Assembly: GCA_944386195.1 (NCBI GenBank)
Contig: CALXAD010000012.1
Span: 1 to 50,029 of the forward strand
Direction of reading: 5' to 3'
Source of the DNA: an uncultured Clostridia bacterium
GTDB taxonomy: Bacteria > Bacillota > Clostridia > TANB77 > CAG-508
Length of the DNA stretch: 50,029 bases
Below, one piece after another: positions 47,335 through 50,029 of the stretch (positions are counted from its first letter, which is position 1; every line of letters starts with the position of its first letter). Below the pieces are notes generated by a model, which worked only from the letters and a program-made list of their open reading frames with translations, was not told the DNA's origin and did no database searches. Made by a program: the position numbers and the translations under genes.

Positions 47335-47378
47335 AAAGACTGAGAAAAAATAAAAATAATTTTCTCAGTCTTTAATTT
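47335..47378. terminator. Terminator after the VanW gene
   Basis: AAAGACTGAGAAAA and TTTTCTCAGTCTTT form a perfect 14-bp stem, followed by AATTTTTATT. It also faces the end of the minus-strand gene at 47382. Confidence 0.9.
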
Positions 47379-47381
47379 TTA

Positions 47382-48541
47382 TTACTTAATATATAAAGTC
47401 ATTCTACTTCCTTGGTCACTATATGCCCAACTAGGGCTTACCAAATATCTTGAACTTGGTGATTGTGCATCTCCTTCCTGAAAATCAGTGCCTCTTCTAA
47501 AACAACTTCCTCTTGAGACTTTAGCTCCCCAAAAATGTGATTCTAATGTATATTCAAATAAATTTCCTTCTAAATCATAAATATTATTTATTTTATCATT
47601 CACATATTTACCTGTACAAGATTTTTCACCACTATGATTACCATTTGTATTCTCTTTTGTCTTATTAGCATCTTTTCCTGTATTTGCCCAATTAATCATT
47701 GCATCGTATTGACTTCCCCATATCATACTAGAACCTATACTAGATTTTTTCATTTCATCAGTATTAGCATATTCTTTTTGTAGTTTATAAAAACCATACC
47801 ACATATTTCCCTGTTCCTTCACTGCTGATGCCGGCATTACATTTGCTTTGGATTGTAAATTTCCAGTTGTTCCCTCTTTCGTCTCAGTAGAACTACTAAA
47901 ACTAATTTCATATCTACTTATATAAAAGCCTTTATATTTTGCTACACTTTGTGCCATAACCTTATATTCATTTTTTAGTTGTGATAACATATCATCTACA
48001 GAATCAAAACCGGCAACTGAATAATATTCAGCATCATATTCATCTCCATCCTTATTTCCTTTAATTACCGCTGGCTCTCTTAATCCATTATTTGCATCAT
48101 AATTTATATTTAAAGTTCCAAAATGTTCTCCAGCCTCTGTTGCATATAATTTTCCTACTATGTCTGTTGAATTATGTGTTATGCACTTTAAAGTACCATT
48201 ACTTTGTAATTGTAAATTACAATTTCCTCCCGCTTTTTCACATTGTGCCATTGTATTTATATTTTTTACAGGTACCCACACGAATTCACTTTCATCTGGG
48301 GATTTTACTACTAATCCATCATTTATAATTTGTTCATCATCTTTTATACTTACTGAAAAACCTGCCGGTATCGTTGCTATATTCCCGTTTACATCTTTAT
48401 ATTCTTCATTCTTATCTGATATCATACCTGGTCCAAATTCTATATAATCGTTTAATTTTCCTTCTACTTTCGTACCATCTATTGTTGTAATTATTCCTTT
48501 ATTTCGAAGTTCTTCATTATTTTTATCCTCTTTTGAAATTA
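47382..48541 (-). pseudogene. Formylglycine-generating-enzyme-fold protein, 5' end lost at an insertion sequence
   Basis: The frame is open from the stop at 47382 back to the IS edge without a usable start. The first ATG (48425) has no ribosome site, and coding-like sequence (SKEDKNNEELRNKGIITTIDG) continues upstream of it to about 48540. The visible protein begins with an IPAGFSVSIKDDEQII and SEFVWVPVKN region. It ends in a SUMF1/FGE-like fold with GFYISRYEIS, NIYDLEGNLFEYT and GSCFRRG. Such domains occur in extracellular or pseudopilin-like proteins of gut clostridia (recollection). Sulfatase-activating chemistry is not implied. The N-terminal targeting part is missing. Confidence 0.75.
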
Positions 48542-48631
48542 GGTAGTGTGAAAACTTTATAAGCTTCCAACTACTTTTTCCTTTATTTTTAAGTCTTTTT
48601 TGACTTTTTTATTTTTTACCTCTATTTTTAC

Positions 48632-48660
48632 TTTAAAAAAATAGCGAATTCCTGTATAAT
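48632..48660 (+). promoter_or_regulatory. Promoter of the transposase gene
   Basis: TTTAAA, 17-bp spacer, TATAAT, inside the insertion sequence, about 50 bp from the ATG. Confidence 0.6.
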
Positions 48661-48710
48661 TAGTTCATAACTTAAAACAAAAACCAAACTAAAAATACGA
48701 GGTGTTCGCT

Positions 48711-50029
48711 ATGAACTATATTATATCAAATTTAATTAATCTTTTAAATAGAATTAATAAATTTATTTGGAAAATTATTATTTTTCTTTCTAAGTTTATT
48801 AAAATTAATGATAATTCTAATATTAAAGAACAGCCTGCTGATGAACGTTATCGTCGTTTTAAAGTCGATGAACCTCCAATTATAGAAAAAGCTTCTAATC
48901 TTGAACTCAAAGACTTTAAAAAATTAATTAAAGATAATAACATTAAACCTGTTAAACGTAGAAACGGTAAAGAAATTACTGTTAATGTTTCTTGCCCTTG
49001 TTGTGGTGCTCCTAAAGAGTATCTTTACGATAATAACGGTAAACAATCTCAGTTTGAATGTAAAGTTTGCTCTCATATTTTTTCTTTAAACACTAATAAA
49101 CAATCTGATATTAATTTCTTATGTCCTCACTGCCACTATAAGCTCTCTTTAAAGCATTCTAGGTCTGACTTTGATGTTTATGTTTGCCCTAATAAACAAT
49201 GCTCTTATTTTCTTGATAACTTAAAACATTTATCTAAAGAAGATTCTGCTCTTTATTCTAAAAATCCTTCTATTTTTAAATTACACTATTCTTATCGTAA
49301 ATTTAATATTTCTCTTCCTGAAATTCAAAAGGATTTTAAAAATTTTCTTCGTGTTCCTATTGATATTTCTAAAGCTCATCACTCAATGTATATTATTGGT
49401 CTCTGTCTTACTTATCACGTTAATTATGGTTTGAGTTATAGACAAACTTCTTCTATTCTTAAAGATATTCATAATGTTAATCTTTCTTATAAAACCGTTG
49501 AAAATTACTGTAAATCTGTATCTTCTATTGTTCAATATATCCTTGAGTTCTATCCTTATGAACTTTCTGACTCTTCTTGTGCTGATGAAACTTATATTAA
49601 AGTTGCTGGTAAAACTCAATATATTTTCTTTTACTTTGATGCTATTAAGAAAATTGTTACTTCTTATAGAGTTTTTCAACATAGAGATTCTTTATCTTCT
49701 ATTAAAGCTGCTTATTCTACTCTTAAAAAGTATAAAGAATTGCCTAAATCTTTAAAGGTTATTACTGATGGTAACCCTATTTATAATGTTGCTGTTCAAT
49801 ATTGGACTCAACATGGTATGCCTTTCCATCTTTATCAAGTCATTGGGCTTAAAAACTTAGATGAAACTTCTGAAAAATTTCGTTCTTCTAAACAAATTAT
49901 CGAAAGACATAACAGAACTTTAAAATATTATTATCGTCCTAAAAATGGTTTCTCTTCTAATGAAAATGCTAATAATTATATGGTTCTATTTGCTACTTTC
50001 TTTAACTTTTTAAGACCTAATTCAGCTCT
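48711..50029 (+). CDS. DDE transposase with two zinc ribbons, 3' end outside the window
   Basis: 439 codons are visible. GAGGTG precedes the ATG. A basic N-terminal region is followed by two zinc-ribbon-like units: CPCCGAP with CKVC (about 95-123), and CPHC with CPNKQC (about 137-165). The RNase-H-like catalytic domain has Asp 292 (ADETYIKV), Asp 353 (VITDGNP) and Glu 398 (IIERHNRTLKYYYRP). The motif set resembles the IS6/IS240-type DDE domain, but the second Asp to Glu distance (44) is longer than the usual 34, so the family is uncertain. Arginine is mostly CGT here, unlike the AGA-dominated neighbours, a sign of transfer. The frame runs open to base 50029. Confidence 0.85.
   Translation, partial: MNYIISNLINLLNRINKFIWKIIIFLSKFIKINDNSNIKEQPADERYRRFKVDEPPIIEKASNLELKDFKKLIKDNNIKPVKRRNGKEITVNVSCPCCGAPKEYLYDNNGKQSQFECKVCSHIFSLNTNKQSDINFLCPHCHYKLSLKHSRSDFDVYVCPNKQCSYFLDNLKHLSKEDSALYSKNPSIFKLHYSYRKFNISLPEIQKDFKNFLRVPIDISKAHHSMYIIGLCLTYHVNYGLSYRQTSSILKDIHNVNLSYKTVENYCKSVSSIVQYILEFYPYELSDSSCADETYIKVAGKTQYIFFYFDAIKKIVTSYRVFQHRDSLSSIKAAYSTLKKYKELPKSLKVITDGNPIYNVAVQYWTQHGMPFHLYQVIGLKNLDETSEKFRSSKQIIERHNRTLKYYYRPKNGFSSNENANNYMVLFATFFNFLRPNSA

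Larger units (their letters stand above)
48542..50029 (+). mobile_element. Insertion sequence, left end and most of the transposase gene
   Basis: The left boundary is placed at GGTAGTGTGAAAACTTTAT, where the coding sequence of the interrupted gene ends. The start GG-T-x-x-TGT followed by AAA resembles IS6-type terminal repeats. The right end is beyond the window, so the inverted repeat and any target duplication cannot be confirmed; the bases just outside, TGAAATTA, are the candidate duplication. Confidence 0.65.

Noticed and set aside
49383..49755. Open frames overlapping the transposase in other frames
   Set aside because: They lack ribosome sites and are shadows of the transposase reading frame.

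Overview
The window is AT-rich DNA from a low-GC, spore-forming Gram-positive bacterium of clostridial type. The evidence is an alpha/beta-type small acid-soluble spore protein, two small CotF-like coat proteins, strong AGGAGG ribosome sites, consensus sigma-A promoters almost all with 17-bp spacers, and the chromosomal order radC-mreB-mreC-mreD-mrdA-minC. The giant Cna-B/SdrD-type surface proteins suggest a host-associated, probably gut, lineage; that last point is inference.

Layout. 1-246: tail of an Rpn-type PD-(D/E)XK nuclease gene. 351-17988 (minus): three giant surface proteins in two transcription units. The 2858-residue protein looks like a fusion of homologues of the two separate proteins behind it (1302 and 1603 aa). 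18256-19066 (plus): two small overlapping genes of unknown role. 19069-25853 (minus): minC, a compositionally foreign small gene, mrdA, mreD, mreC, mreB, radC and a DUF4321 membrane protein, which together cover cell elongation, division-site placement and housekeeping. 26089-28399: MecA-like adaptor, membrane-anchored M23 peptidase and spore coat proteins. 28728-29669: a second Rpn nuclease with an apparent ATA start. 29713-38601: nucleotidase, PcrA helicase, low-molecular-weight phosphatase, a small unknown gene, YfcE-like phosphodiesterase, RF1, and a YhaN/YhaO (SbcC/SbcD-like) pair. 38776-41676: a VirD4/TraG-type coupling ATPase behind two unknown small genes under a perfect consensus promoter. 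41783-47326: DnaJ-like protein, ddl, murF, SASP and a VanW protein. 47382-50029: a formylglycine-generating-enzyme-fold gene that has lost its 5' end at the edge of an insertion sequence, which runs off the window.

Main discovery candidate. Two otherwise intact, strongly conserved genes, mreB and the VirD4-like ATPase, each need one +1 frameshift. In both, the zero-frame codon at the shift is CGG, and skipping its C gives a conserved glycine (GGA in MreB, GGT in the Walker A loop). My manual scan of all called genes (about 15,000 codons) found no other in-frame CGG codon. This is what would be expected if CGG is unassigned or starved in this organism and acts as a +1 frameshift signal. Two independent insertion errors that both happen to create the one missing codon is the competing explanation and looks unlikely.

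No rRNA, tRNA, CRISPR array or recognisable riboswitch was found. All calls were made by reading the sequence; no database search was run.
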